From assembly GCA_964351655.1 (NCBI GenBank), contig CAYGPD010000002.1:62001-126000 (forward strand): a DNA stretch of 64,000 bases. Direction: 5' to 3'. The notes under the pieces were generated by a model. That model searched no databases. It was not told where the DNA came from and saw nothing but the letters and a program-made list of their open reading frames with translations. Of the stretch, positions 31,771 through 42,000 are shown piece after piece (positions within the stretch are counted from its first letter, which is position 1; each line of letters starts with the position of its first letter). This stretch comes from Hirschia sp964351655. GTDB lineage: Bacteria > Pseudomonadota > Alphaproteobacteria > Caulobacterales > Hyphomonadaceae. A program made the translations under genes and the position numbers.

Positions 31771-33113
31771 AAAAAATAGATTTAATAGAGATGACACCCG
31801 AAGTGCAAACTGCTGGTGTCGTCATACCCTCTCTGTTTGATAAACCCATTTTTAGTCAAACACGTATCGATGAAACAAATGGGTTGGTTGCTGCTTTAGG
31901 AGTCAAACTTGGCTTCACAGATGCGCTTAGGGTGCGCAAACCGAATGCTGCGAAATTATTTGGTTCAGGGCAACTTGATTCAATAGCAGATAAACTTGAG
32001 GAAATGGGAGCGAGCCTTCTAATTGTGGATTGTTTGCTTAGCCCAATCCAACAGAGAAATTTGGAACGAACACTTCAAGTAAAAGTAATGGACCGAACAG
32101 GCCTTATTCTTGAGATATTCGGGGTAAGGGCGCGTTCCGCAGAAGGGCGCTTGCAGGTAGAAGTGGCAAGACAACTCTATGAACGATCTCGATTGGTGCG
32201 TACATGGACTCACCTCGAGCGCCAACGAGGAGGAACGGGTTTTCTAGCCGGCCCAGGAGAGAGCCAACTTGAAGCTGATCGTAGGATGCTTGATCAGAGA
32301 ATAGCAAAGTTAAAGTCCGAATTAGAAGCAGTGCGTAGAACCCGGCATTTGCAGCGTGCGGGACGAAAACGCCGTGGAGCTCCAATTGTGGCATTGGCAG
32401 GCTATACTAACGCAGGTAAGTCTACGCTTTTTAATATTCTTACAGATGAATCCGTTTTCGCAGCGGACATGCCGTTTGCGACGCTCGATCCAACGACGAG
32501 AGATGTTGAATTCTCCTGTGGGAAAAGAATTTCTTTGATTGATACCGTTGGTTTTATCACAGATTTGCCAACGCACCTTATTGAAAGCTTTAGAGCAACT
32601 ATTGAAGAAGCTATAGAAGCCGATCTTTTATTACATGTTCGCGATATAAGTCATCCTGAATCGGATCGTCAAGCGTGGGATGTTGAGGATGTATTATCAC
32701 AACTTGAAAAAGACACAGCTAAAAAGAGGCCACCCGTTCTTGAAGTGTGGAATAAAGCTGATGCATTGAGTGCTGACATTCGAGGCGTAATGGAAGCTAC
32801 CGCAAAAAATAGAGATGATGTGGTGATGATATCAGCAATAAGTGGTCAAGGGTTGTCAGACTTGTTGCAACTAATCCAAGAAAAAATATTCTCTGTCAGC
32901 CGTGAATTTGAAATGAAGCTTACTCCACAAATGGGTAAAGCGCGTGCTTGGTTGCACACTCATTGCCAAATTACAAATGAGCGCGTTGATGATAACGGAT
33001 GCATTTTAATCAACGCTCAGATGTCTGAAAGAGAGCTCAATGAGTTTGCGCACGAACATAGAAGTATTGATGTTGATTCAGTTATTCTGTCTTCAAGAAA
33101 TATAGATTCCTGA
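31767..33113 (+). CDS. hflX: Ribosome-associated GTPase HflX
   Basis: 448 aa, GTG start overlapping hfq by 4 bp. The N-terminal HflX domain contains KLFGSGQLDSIADKL and RTGLILEIFGVRARSAEGRL; a coiled region includes GPGESQLEADRRMLDQRI; the G domain has GYTNAGKSTLFN (G1), TLDPTTRD (G2), DTVGFITDLP (G3), NKAD (G4) and SAISGQG (G5). By family it splits or rescues stalled ribosomes under stress. It ends 12 bp before the convergent mazG stop. Confidence 0.96.
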   Translation: MKKIDLIEMTPEVQTAGVVIPSLFDKPIFSQTRIDETNGLVAALGVKLGFTDALRVRKPNAAKLFGSGQLDSIADKLEEMGASLLIVDCLLSPIQQRNLERTLQVKVMDRTGLILEIFGVRARSAEGRLQVEVARQLYERSRLVRTWTHLERQRGGTGFLAGPGESQLEADRRMLDQRIAKLKSELEAVRRTRHLQRAGRKRRGAPIVALAGYTNAGKSTLFNILTDESVFAADMPFATLDPTTRDVEFSCGKRISLIDTVGFITDLPTHLIESFRATIEEAIEADLLLHVRDISHPESDRQAWDVEDVLSQLEKDTAKKRPPVLEVWNKADALSADIRGVMEATAKNRDDVVMISAISGQGLSDLLQLIQEKIFSVSREFEMKLTPQMGKARAWLHTHCQITNERVDDNGCILINAQMSERELNEFAHEHRSIDVDSVILSSRNIDS

Positions 33114-33125
33114 ACAAATTAAGAT

Positions 33126-33947
33126 TTAATCTTCATTTTTAACGCGCAACCAGAGCTGTTTCTGCTTCTCAAGATTGAGTTCTGGGAAGGACGTGCCTTC
33201 ATTTAGTGCGGTTAATTCCATTTTTATAAACCGTTTTTGAAATTTGGTGTTAGCAGCTCGAAGTGCCGCCTCAGGATCGACACCGTGTTTACGGGCTAGA
33301 TTTGCAACCACAAGCAAGACATCGCCCATTTCTTCTTCGATATGGTCCTTATCTCCGCTCAATGCAGCCTCATTTAACTCAGCGATTTCTTCGTGTAATT
33401 TTTCTAAGACATCAGATGTGGTAGGCCAATCAAAACCAGTTCTGGCAGCTCTTTTTAATAGTTTTTCTGAGCGAATGAGGGCAGGAAGTGCTGAAGCTAC
33501 TCCATCAAGGGCGCTAACGGGACCAATGGTATTAGATGCTTCTCTTTCTTTGGCTTTTAGGGATTCCCAATGGTTTGTCTGAGCATCAGCTGACTCGATC
33601 TCTATACTTCCAAAAACATGGGGGTGACGATTGACCATTTTGTCTACTACGGCTCGAGCAACATCGTTTATATCAAATATTCCTGCATCTTCGGCAATTT
33701 GACTATGAAAGACGACCTGTAGGAAAAGGTCACCTAATTCATTTTTTAGCTCGTTCATGTCGCCTTGCTCTATAGCTTCAGCAACCTCGTACGCTTCTTC
33801 TAAGGTGTAAGGTAAAATAGTTTGAAAGGTCTGCTCTAGATCCCATGGGCAGCCCGTTTCTTTATTCCTTAATCGTTGCATCAAACGAACGAGGTCATTG
33901 AGAGCATTGTTCGTTTGTGTAAAGGAGCGGTCATTATATTTCGACAT
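33126..33947 (-). CDS. mazG: Nucleoside triphosphate pyrophosphohydrolase MazG
   Basis: 273 aa with two MazG domains. The first has KETGCPWDLEQTFQTILPYTLEEAYEVAEAI and the metal-binding ELGDLFLQVVFHSQIAED; the second has TGFDWPTTSDVLEKLHEEIAEL and EEMGDVLLVVANLARKHGVDPE. It hydrolyses (d)NTPs to monophosphates, for house cleaning of aberrant nucleotides. On the minus strand it comes after modABC (60-bp gap), so it could be the fourth gene of that transcript, and it is convergent with hflX. Confidence 0.93.
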   Translation of the reverse strand: MSKYNDRSFTQTNNALNDLVRLMQRLRNKETGCPWDLEQTFQTILPYTLEEAYEVAEAIEQGDMNELKNELGDLFLQVVFHSQIAEDAGIFDINDVARAVVDKMVNRHPHVFGSIEIESADAQTNHWESLKAKEREASNTIGPVSALDGVASALPALIRSEKLLKRAARTGFDWPTTSDVLEKLHEEIAELNEAALSGDKDHIEEEMGDVLLVVANLARKHGVDPEAALRAANTKFQKRFIKMELTALNEGTSFPELNLEKQKQLWLRVKNED

Positions 33948-34007
33948 TGTACACCCATCAATTAAGTAACATAAATTGAAAGCTCAGATATATTTCAACA
34001 GTTTTCG

Positions 34008-35126
34008 TTAGAGCAGCTGAGTTCCAAAGCTTGCGCTCTTTATCAAGGCAAAAATAGGTTTGCCGACGAATAAAGATAGTTCCATTCTTGCTATACGGGT
34101 AATTTGAGATTTCAAAACAGTGTTGCCAATATTAATATTAACTTGAGAGTACGGGGTTTCGGGAAAGTCTGTGATTTTTTCAACTACTCCCTCAACAATA
34201 TTTCGAATACTTATATCGTTTGGCTTAGATAGAGACAGCCCCACATTTTTTGCTCTGATTAGAAGTGTTATGTCTTGGCCCAACTGCAAAGTATCAGTAG
34301 CTGGAAATGTGAAATGACAATCTTCTGACGATATAGTTGCTACCATGTATTCAAGATCAATTTTTATAATTTTGCCATTTAACAATGAAACTTCATCATG
34401 TGTGTCATATCCTAACTCTTCAGATGTAAGCTCTTGTAGAACCAACTTAGTGGCTCCTATTTTAACATTTCGGCCATTGGATAAAACCATTGTTGTTTTA
34501 GTTAGGCGTGAGACCTCTTCAATATCATGACTCACATAAATAATCGGTATTTTGAATCTATGAGGAAGTTGTTCTAAAAAAGGTATAACTTCTAATTTGC
34601 GTGTTCTATCTAACCCGGAGAGAGGTTCATCAAGGAGTAGTAATTGAGGGGCAGTAAGCAATGTCCTAGCAAGTGATAGTCTTTGTTTTTCTCCTCCAGA
34701 AAGATTTACTATTTTTCGGTCGAGCAAAGATGAAAGTTCTAATGATTCAATAACATAATCTAAAGAAAGCAAATCAGAAGCAGGTGTGTTTCTGTGGGTA
34801 GCATATTCTAGGTTTTTCAAGGCATTTAGATGTGGAAACAGCCTGTCTTCTTGAAACATATATCCAACATGCCTCTGATATGGCGGAATATTTATTGCAT
34901 TTGCCTCATCAAACCAAATAGTCTTCAGGCCATCTGACCCCGTAAAACTAATGATTCCCTTATCTGGGCTATCTAATCCCATAATGAGCCGCATTAGGGA
35001 GGTCTTCCCGGAGCCACTTGAGCCAAAAAGTGCAATTACATCCTTTAGTTGAAGTTGCGTATCAATATCGAGATTAAAGCTATCATATTGCTTTTTTAGT
35101 TTAAGAGTTAGCGTACTATCCGACAT
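34008..35126 (-). CDS. modC: Molybdate ABC transporter ATP-binding protein
   Basis: 372 aa. ABC ATPase with Walker A FGSSGSGKTSLMRLIMGL, signature NLSGGEKQRLSLARTLL, Walker B LLLLDEPLSGLD and the H-loop His in VSHDIEE; a C-terminal TOBE region (about 300-372) fits ModC, where it binds oxyanion. It drives molybdate import with ModA and ModB. It overlaps modB by 11 bp. It fits with moaD and moaE at the other end of the window, which make the cofactor from the imported metal. Confidence 0.92.
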   Translation of the reverse strand: MSDSTLTLKLKKQYDSFNLDIDTQLQLKDVIALFGSSGSGKTSLMRLIMGLDSPDKGIISFTGSDGLKTIWFDEANAINIPPYQRHVGYMFQEDRLFPHLNALKNLEYATHRNTPASDLLSLDYVIESLELSSLLDRKIVNLSGGEKQRLSLARTLLTAPQLLLLDEPLSGLDRTRKLEVIPFLEQLPHRFKIPIIYVSHDIEEVSRLTKTTMVLSNGRNVKIGATKLVLQELTSEELGYDTHDEVSLLNGKIIKIDLEYMVATISSEDCHFTFPATDTLQLGQDITLLIRAKNVGLSLSKPNDISIRNIVEGVVEKITDFPETPYSQVNINIGNTVLKSQITRIARMELSLFVGKPIFALIKSASFGTQLL

Positions 35127-35793
35127 TTATACGATACCGTTTATTATAAGTATAAACCCCTAATAATATTAAAAAGGACATCATCAGCAATATTAGGGAT
35201 AGAGCATGTGCCTGTGCATATTCCAAGGTTTCAACCTGTTCGTATATTGCAATAGAAATTACTTTAGTCTGGTTGGGAATATTTCCACCTACCATGAGCA
35301 CAATGCCAAATTCACCAATCGTATGCGCAAAAGTTAGAACACAAGCAGTAAGGAACCCTCTGAAAGATAAAGGGAAAACAACTGTAAAAAAGGCATCAAC
35401 TGGTGTTGCTCCAAGAGATAGAGCGGTTTCATAAGGTTTGCGACCCAATACCTCGAAAGCTGACTGTATGGGCTGAACCATGAAGGGTAACGAATATATA
35501 AGTGAAGCGAACACTATACCTTCAAAAGAGAAAACAAGCGTATCTCCGGTGGCGTTTAGCCAGGCTTTCCCAATTGGAGCATTGGGATTAAAAGCTATCA
35601 GCATATAAAAACCAAGTACTGTTGGAGGCAGCACCAATGGGAGTGCAACAATAGCTTCCAGAAATGCTTTTAAACGTGATTTCGTGCTAGCAAGCCATAA
35701 CGCTAATGGTGTTGCTAAAAATAACAATATGATGGTTACAACACTAGCCAACTTCAGCGTTAGCCATAGCGAAGCATAATCTATATCTATCAT
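35116..35793 (-). CDS. modB: Molybdate ABC transporter permease
   Basis: 225 aa inner-membrane permease with about five hydrophobic helices. The EAA loop is recognisable as ETALSLGATPVDAFFTVVFPLS, and FAHTIGEFGIVLMVGGNIPNQTKVIS is the characteristic ModB segment. It pairs with ModC and ModA. The gene lies 9 bp after modA and overlaps modC. Confidence 0.93.
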   Translation of the reverse strand: MIDIDYASLWLTLKLASVVTIILLFLATPLALWLASTKSRLKAFLEAIVALPLVLPPTVLGFYMLIAFNPNAPIGKAWLNATGDTLVFSFEGIVFASLIYSLPFMVQPIQSAFEVLGRKPYETALSLGATPVDAFFTVVFPLSFRGFLTACVLTFAHTIGEFGIVLMVGGNIPNQTKVISIAIYEQVETLEYAQAHALSLILLMMSFLILLGVYTYNKRYRINVG

Positions 35794-35802
35794 CTAGAGA
35801 TA

Positions 35803-36624
35803 TCACTGGGCACAATTATATCCATTTTGCTGGATTATTTTTTTTGCAGAGTCTGTTCTCATATAGGATATGAACGCAGTGGCAGCAGCGTTTGCTTCTC
35901 CTCTTTTAAGTAGAAGCATATCTTGTTTAATTGGTTGGAATAATTCATTGGGGATATTCCAAACATGGGGAGTTTCAGTAGGAAAATACGATTTAGCAAT
36001 TAGTCCTATATTCGCGTTCCCGCTGGACACCATAGCATAAGCTTGCCCTACATTTTGCCCCATAACGATTTGAGGACCACGACCGTCTATAAATTGAATA
36101 GATTTCAAAATCTGCATTGCGGCTTCGCCGTATGGTGCCACCTCTGGACTCGCAATTGCAATTTTTTGAGTTGAAGTAATACTTTTTAGAGTATCGCTCC
36201 ATGAAAGCGCTGAATTAAAATGAGGTCCCCAGAGTACTAATTGTCCCAGTGCATAAGTGAATCTACTCTCTCTTACTCCTACTGGTGAAACTTCTAAGGC
36301 CTCAGCTCGTGATTGATCTGCCGACATAAACACATCAATAGGTGCTCCGTGTATCGCTTGAGCATATAATTGCCCAGATGAGCCAGAGATGAGAACGAGT
36401 TTATGTCCACTCTTTAGCTCAAAGGTTTCTTTCAGCTCTTTCATTGTGTTCATGAAATTAGTTGATACTGCGATATTTGCAGTCTCCGCAGTTGCAGAAA
36501 AAACACCAAGCAATGCTCCAAGTAACGTGTAGAGCGTTAGTAAAAACATCCGTTTCTGGAGAATGAAAGCCGATACCTTGACACAAAAAATTGTAATAGT
36601 TCCTTCCGGAAGCAAATAAGCCAC
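35803..36624 (-). CDS. modA: Molybdate-binding periplasmic protein
   Basis: 273 aa as the longest reading (GTG at 36624). The secreted part begins after a hydrophobic signal segment (FLLTLYTLLGALLGVFSATA-type) with predicted cleavage near TAETA. Binding-protein motifs include the SGSSGQLYAQAIHGAPIDVFMSAD segment that contacts the oxyanion, and VAPYGEAAMQILKS. Start choice is open: an ATG at 36549 gives a signal peptide without positive charges, while a start upstream keeps the QKR before the hydrophobic core and has GGAAGGA nearby. It is the first gene of the modABC unit, divergent from the imuA cassette. Confidence 0.92.
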   Translation of the reverse strand: MAYLLPEGTITIFCVKVSAFILQKRMFLLTLYTLLGALLGVFSATAETANIAVSTNFMNTMKELKETFELKSGHKLVLISGSSGQLYAQAIHGAPIDVFMSADQSRAEALEVSPVGVRESRFTYALGQLVLWGPHFNSALSWSDTLKSITSTQKIAIASPEVAPYGEAAMQILKSIQFIDGRGPQIVMGQNVGQAYAMVSSGNANIGLIAKSYFPTETPHVWNIPNELFQPIKQDMLLLKRGEANAAATAFISYMRTDSAKKIIQQNGYNCAQ

Positions 36625-36750
36625 ATTAAATTATACGCTATTTGTACTTAAAACAGTGTGGCGGTGCCAGCATGGTTTATGTTCGAACAAGTTATATTAG
36701 TTTAAATTTGGAGAAAAGCAAAAACACTTAATTCTCTAAAAGTCAGGTAC

Positions 36751-36784
36751 TTGACTCCAAACCCAAAAAGAACAAAAAATGAAC
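36751..36784 (+). promoter_or_regulatory. LexA-controlled promoter with SOS box upstream of imuA
   Basis: A perfect alphaproteobacterial SOS box, GAAC-N7-GAAC, lies at 36770-36784. It overlaps a candidate -10 (AAAAAT, 36775-36780), which is 18 bp from a good -35 (TTGACT, 36751-36756). LexA bound here would block RNA polymerase. Transcription would begin near 36787, at the first in-frame ATG. Confidence 0.8.
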
Positions 36785-36786
36785 AA

Positions 36787-37527
36787 ATGAGTGTTTTAAC
36801 TTTTATGCCTGACCTTTTATTGCCGCCTCAGCCAATGATTGAGGGAAAAAGATTTGCAGCTTCCTTTCCGTTTGGGATGGGGAAGACTGGCTTGCATGAG
36901 TGTGTGGAAAATAAATTTGGAGATAAGAGCGCGCTGATAGGTTTTGTCCTTGCGAACACGAATTCTATAGGGGGAGTACTTTTTGTTCAAAAATATAGTT
37001 ATTTTCAAGAGTTTGGGTGCCTATTTGCGGCCAGTTTATCTGCTTATTCATGGTCAGCTCAAGATTGTTTAACTACAGTTGTATCTAAAAATATGGATGC
37101 GCTATGGGCGATTGAAGAGGGAATTAAGTCACGCGGTGTTGGCCTGATTATCGCAGAAGTGGAAACTGCAGACTTTACTGCGACACGTCGACTTAAGCTC
37201 GCCAGCGAACGTTATGGTGTCCCAGTTGTATTAGTCATGCCGTATACTCGAGAAGGTTCTAGTGCATGTGAGATGCGCTGGAGAATTAGTCCCCAACCAT
37301 CTGCTATAAATCCATATGATTCCAAAGCACTCGGCAATCCGCGATGGAGGGCGGAGGTTGAGCGTTGTCGCGTAGCTCCTGAACGCGTAGGGGAGGTTTT
37401 TGATCTGGAGTATGATGATGAGACGTTATCTTTACGCGTGGTTTCCAGAATGGTCCCTCGATCGGTTACGTCGAGCGAAACGTCAAAGAATTCAGAACTT
37501 TTTAGTAAAATCAAAAAAACACGCTGA
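36787..37527 (+). CDS. imuA: ImuA-like SOS mutagenesis accessory protein
   Basis: 246 aa from the ATG at 36787. The frame is open from a TTG at 36751, but that TTG is the -35 box; the ATG at 36805 is another possible start. The protein is RecA/SulA-like in overall plan: FGMGKTGLHECVENKFG near the start, VLFVQ, a central strand-helix region (VGLIIAEVETADFTATRRLKLASERYG) and the C-terminal ALGNPRWRAEVERCR that ImuA proteins share. By family it helps recruit ImuB and DnaE2 for error-prone lesion bypass. Its 3' end overlaps imuB by 110 bp in another frame. It is first in the imuA-imuB-dnaE2 operon. Confidence 0.85.
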   Translation: MSVLTFMPDLLLPPQPMIEGKRFAASFPFGMGKTGLHECVENKFGDKSALIGFVLANTNSIGGVLFVQKYSYFQEFGCLFAASLSAYSWSAQDCLTTVVSKNMDALWAIEEGIKSRGVGLIIAEVETADFTATRRLKLASERYGVPVVLVMPYTREGSSACEMRWRISPQPSAINPYDSKALGNPRWRAEVERCRVAPERVGEVFDLEYDDETLSLRVVSRMVPRSVTSSETSKNSELFSKIKKTR

Positions 37528-39001
37528 GCCATTTCCCTTTGTGTTAATCGAGAAAAGAACGCATGTTATCAGGGTCGCCGCGGTTAATAATGTTGCCCAG
37601 AAGCTAAATATTCATTCAGGTTTGGCGTTTGCGGATGCTAGAGCGCGCGCGCCTAATCTTGTGTTTGAAGAGATTGATCGTGTAGCCGACATAGCGGCTC
37701 TTCATAAACTTGCAGGGTGGATGGTTCGTTTCTCACCATGTGTTAGTGTCGATGGTGAAGATGGACTCATTATGGATGTAACAGGCATTTCACATCTATT
37801 TGGTAGTGAAAAACATCTAGCAGAAGAAGTTAGAAATCATCTAAAAACAAACAATTACATATCGCATATAGCCATTGCGGGGACTCCGGGGGCTGCCAAT
37901 GCGCTAGCGCATTTTAGGGCGAAGCCAGAGGAAGTGTTTATCTGTGAAGAGGGATGTGAACGGCAAGATATAGCAGCGCTTCCTGTGCAGTCACTACGTT
38001 TATCCCTAAAGACAGATCAGTTATTAGGGCGTCTGGGTTTAAATAGGGTGGAGCAGCTTTATGGGCTTGATCGGCGCGCCTTGGTGCGACGGTTTGCATC
38101 GCGAGAGGTTGCGGATTCTGTTGTAATTCGGCTGGATCAAGCATTAGGGCATCGAAATGAACCGATTAAGCCGTTAATCTCAGTACCTGAATGGTCTGTG
38201 CGTTTGGCATGTCCTGAGCCTGTTATAGCTGAGGAGGGCATCAGGTCTGCGCTTGATCAGTTGCTGGTACGGCTATGCGATAAGCTTGCAAATCATGGTT
38301 TAGGCGCGCGTGATTATATATTTTACACTTTTAGTGTTGATGGGAAACGTTCACACATTGAAGTTTCATCTGCTCAAGTGGTTTGTGATGTTGTGCATAT
38401 CAAGCGATTATTTCATGAGCATATTGACAAAATCAATCCTGAATTCGGCATTGATTTATGTCTGCTATGTGCCGGTCGTACTGAAGCATTAGCATCTGAC
38501 ATAATCCCTTTATCTGCTGAAATAACGGGTAGTTTTGATGAGACAAAATTCATTCAGTTGGCAGACCGTTTAGCCGCACGGTTAGGTAAGCAAGCTGTTC
38601 AAATAATGGTTTTTCAGGAGAGTTATATTCCAGAACGTGCACAAAGGTTTGTACCGTTTGAAGCATCTTTAATGAAGATTAGAAATACCGTTCCGATGGT
38701 GGGGCCGCGTCCATTACGAATTTTTGACACGCCTGAGCAAGTGGAAGTTATGGCGGAGGTTCCTGATGGGCCGCCTGCACAATTGTTATGGCGGCGTGTG
38801 ATACGCAAAATAGTACGAGCAGATGGTCCTGAACGTATTGCGCCCGAATGGTGGAAACTGTCTGAAAAAGGTGCCCGTGCCCGCGATTATTATCGCATAG
38901 AGGATGAAGATGGACGACGTTACTGGATTTATCGCAATGGTCTTTATGATGATAATCGCGGTGGTCCGCCACAATGGTATATGCACGGAATGTTTGCATG
39001 A
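37418..39001 (+). CDS. imuB: ImuB, Y-family polymerase-like mutasome protein
   Basis: 527 aa. Of the clustered starts, the ATG at 37418 (MRRYLYAWFPEWSLDRLRR) is best spaced from GGAG at 37407-37410. It resembles Y-family polymerases in the palm and fingers region (CVSVDGEDGLIMDVTGISHLFGSEKHLAEEV, IAGTPGAANALAHF) and has a long C-terminal extension. ImuB proteins are known to lack polymerase activity and to bridge the beta clamp, ImuA and DnaE2. The overlap with imuA is unusually long, and the stop overlaps the dnaE2 start (ATGA). It is expected to be SOS-induced from the LexA-box promoter upstream of imuA. Confidence 0.92.
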   Translation: MRRYLYAWFPEWSLDRLRRAKRQRIQNFLVKSKKHAEPFPFVLIEKRTHVIRVAAVNNVAQKLNIHSGLAFADARARAPNLVFEEIDRVADIAALHKLAGWMVRFSPCVSVDGEDGLIMDVTGISHLFGSEKHLAEEVRNHLKTNNYISHIAIAGTPGAANALAHFRAKPEEVFICEEGCERQDIAALPVQSLRLSLKTDQLLGRLGLNRVEQLYGLDRRALVRRFASREVADSVVIRLDQALGHRNEPIKPLISVPEWSVRLACPEPVIAEEGIRSALDQLLVRLCDKLANHGLGARDYIFYTFSVDGKRSHIEVSSAQVVCDVVHIKRLFHEHIDKINPEFGIDLCLLCAGRTEALASDIIPLSAEITGSFDETKFIQLADRLAARLGKQAVQIMVFQESYIPERAQRFVPFEASLMKIRNTVPMVGPRPLRIFDTPEQVEVMAEVPDGPPAQLLWRRVIRKIVRADGPERIAPEWWKLSEKGARARDYYRIEDEDGRRYWIYRNGLYDDNRGGPPQWYMHGMFA

Positions 39002-42000
39002 TACGTAAATATGCAGAACTTGCGGTAACGACTAATTTCACATTTTTACATGGCGCAAGCCATGCGGAAGAGTTTGTCTTACAGGCAAAAGCGCTTGGGC
39101 TATCGGCCATTGGCATTGCGGATACGAATACCTTGGCGGGTGTGGTCCGAGCGCATATGGCTGCGAAAGAGCATGGGATGCGCTTAGTTGTGGGCGCGCG
39201 GTTAGTTCTATCTGATGGCATAAAACTTCTATGCTACCCCCAAGACCGCGCCGCTTACGGGCGTTTATCGCGTTTGTTATCAGAAGGAAAAATCCGCGCG
39301 TCCAAAGGTGAGTGTCATATTTCATCGTTAGATGTCTTAGCGGCAGCTGAAGGCCAGATATTTATCGTCCTGCCTCCAGAAGATGACACAACTGCTTTCT
39401 ATGAGGTGTTGAGCCATTTCTCAAAGCATGCAAGCCAGAATTGCTATATGGCTGTTCGATATGACCATATTGGAAAAAACAAAGAGATAATGGCGCGTTT
39501 GCGAGCGCATGCAGATCAGCACAATTTGCCAATTGTTGCGATAAATGATGCCTTATATCACATCCCTAACAGGCGACCTTTACAAGACATACTAACATGT
39601 ATTCGTGAACATGTGACCTTGGATCAGGCGGGGTATTTGTTAAATGCAAATGCAGAACGACATCTTAAATCACCACAGGAAATGGCACGTTTATTTTCTG
39701 GGTTTGAGGATGCCATTGCAAATACCCAAAAGATTGTTGATGTGTGCCAATTTTCACTCGATGAACTGCGCTATGAATACCCAAATGAACCAGTACCAAG
39801 TGATAAAACACCTCAAGAGCATCTGGTTTATTTAACGCAGCAAGGAGCAAATTGGCGCTACCCAACTGGCGTGCCTAAAAAAGTGCAGGCATCCATAAAG
39901 TATGAGTTGGATTTGATAGATGAGCTGAATGTAGCGCAATATTTTCTAACCGTGCACGACATTGTTAAATGGGCACGAGATCAAGAAATTTTGTGTCAGG
40001 GGCGTGGGTCTGCAGCAAACTCAGCAGTATGTTACTGCCTTGGTGTGACGAGCGTTGATCCCTCCAATAACAACCTTCTTTTTGATAGGTTCTTATCGCG
40101 TGAGCGCAAAGAGCCACCAGATATTGATGTCGACTTTGAGCATGAACGTCGTGAAGAAGTCATCCAATATATCTATCAGCGTTATGGCCGGGAACGAGCT
40201 GCTATAGCTGCGACTGTCATAACCTACCGGCCTCGTTCCGCTGTGCGGGAGGTCTGTAAGGTCTTTGGTTTGAGCGAAGATGTTGCGAGTGCGTTAGCCA
40301 AGACAAATTGGGGAAGCTACGGAAAGAAAATATCAGAAAAGCATGTTGGTGAAAGTGGTTTAGATGTTCAAAACCCTATTATCCAACGTGTTTTACATTT
40401 TACCCGTGAGTTGATTGGGTTTCCGCGTCACTTGTCTCAACATGTGGGAGGTTTTGTGCTGACACAAGGGCCATTAGTCGAGACAGTCCCTATTGGAAAT
40501 GCGGCAATGAAAGATCGCACTTTTATAGAATGGGACAAAGACGATATTCAAGCTTTGGGTATTATGAAAGTCGATGTGCTAGCCTTGGGAATGCTGAGCT
40601 GTATTCGTAAAGCTTTTGATATGTTGTCTCTCTATAAACGACGAGAGTATAATCTCGCCAATGTACCTCAAGAAGATCCTGATGTTTATGACATGCTATG
40701 TCGGGCAGATAGTCTAGGGACGTTTCAGGTCGAAAGTCGTGCTCAGATGAGTATGTTACCACGTTTGAGACCACGCACATTTTATGACCTAGTTATTCAA
40801 GTTGCGATTGTGCGTCCCGGTCCGATTCAGGGCGATATGGTGCACCCGTATTTGCGTCGCCGAAAAGGTCTTGAAACAGTGACATATCCTTCTCCTGCGC
40901 CTGAGTATGGCCCGGCGGATGAACTAGAGAGTATTCTCAAGCGGACGCTTGGTGTGCCATTATTTCAAGAACAAGCAATGCAAGTAGCGATAGATGCTGC
41001 ATGTTTTACAGCTGATGAAGCCAACGGGTTGCGGCGTGCGATGGCGACGTTTCGACGTCATGGGACAATGGGGCAGTATGAGAAAAAGTTTGTAGGTGGA
41101 CTTACACGACGTGGATATGATGAGGACTTTGCAAAGCGCTGTTTTGATCAAGTTAAAGGCTTTGGGGATTATGGCTTTCCTGAAAGCCACGCGGCAAGTT
41201 TTGCGCTGCTTGTTTATATTTCGTCTTGGTTGAAATGCCATCATCCAGAAGTGTTTTGTGCGGCTATTTTGAATGCGCAACCATTAGGCTTTTACGCACC
41301 CGCACAGCTTGTGCGCGATGCTCGTGAACATGAAGTAGAGGTTCGCGAAGTGGATGTGAATTATTCAAATTGGGACTGCATATTAGAGCCATTGGGTAAT
41401 GGGAAATTCGCTGTACGTTTAGGTCTGCGAATGATTGGGGAACTAAGCAAAGCGCAAGCAGAAACGCTTGTTGATATGCGTCGTGATGGGTTTGCAACGC
41501 CTGAATCCTTGCGCCAACGTACTAGACTTCCACGACATATGCTGGAGAAACTTGCGGCGGCAGATTCATTCCGGTCTATGGGGTTGGATAGGCGCAATGC
41601 ATTGTGGGCTGTGCGTGGACTAACAGAAGATTTACCACTGGATTTATTTGCGGCGGCTAATGCGCCGGAGCAAGGAAATGATAATAGTGTGAACCTACCT
41701 GTTATGCCTGTATCCGAGCATGTTATTCAAGATTACCATACAACGCGGCTCTCTCTAAAAGCACACCCGGTTTCCTTTTTGCGGGAAAAATATAGCAAAC
41801 TGGGGGCGCTGCCTAATAAAGCTATTTGCGAAATACGTAGTGGAGCACGAGTCATGCTAGCGGGGATTGTGTTGGTGCGTCAGCGCCCTGGAACGGCCTC
41901 TGGTGTCGTGTTTGTGACATTGGAAGATGAAACAGGTGTGGCGAACTTGATCGTATGGCCAAAGGTGATGGAGCGTTTCCGGCCAATTGTGATGGGAGCT

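Noticed and set aside
36681..36695. GTTCGAACAAGTTA as a second SOS box upstream of imuA
   Set aside because: The spacing is GTTC-N6-GTTA, neither GTTC-N7-GTTC nor GAAC-N7-GAAC; the exact box at 36770-36784 explains the regulation better.
38748..39221. 157-codon open frame antisense to the imuB-dnaE2 junction
   Set aside because: Antisense to two overlapping conserved genes; no recognisable domain.
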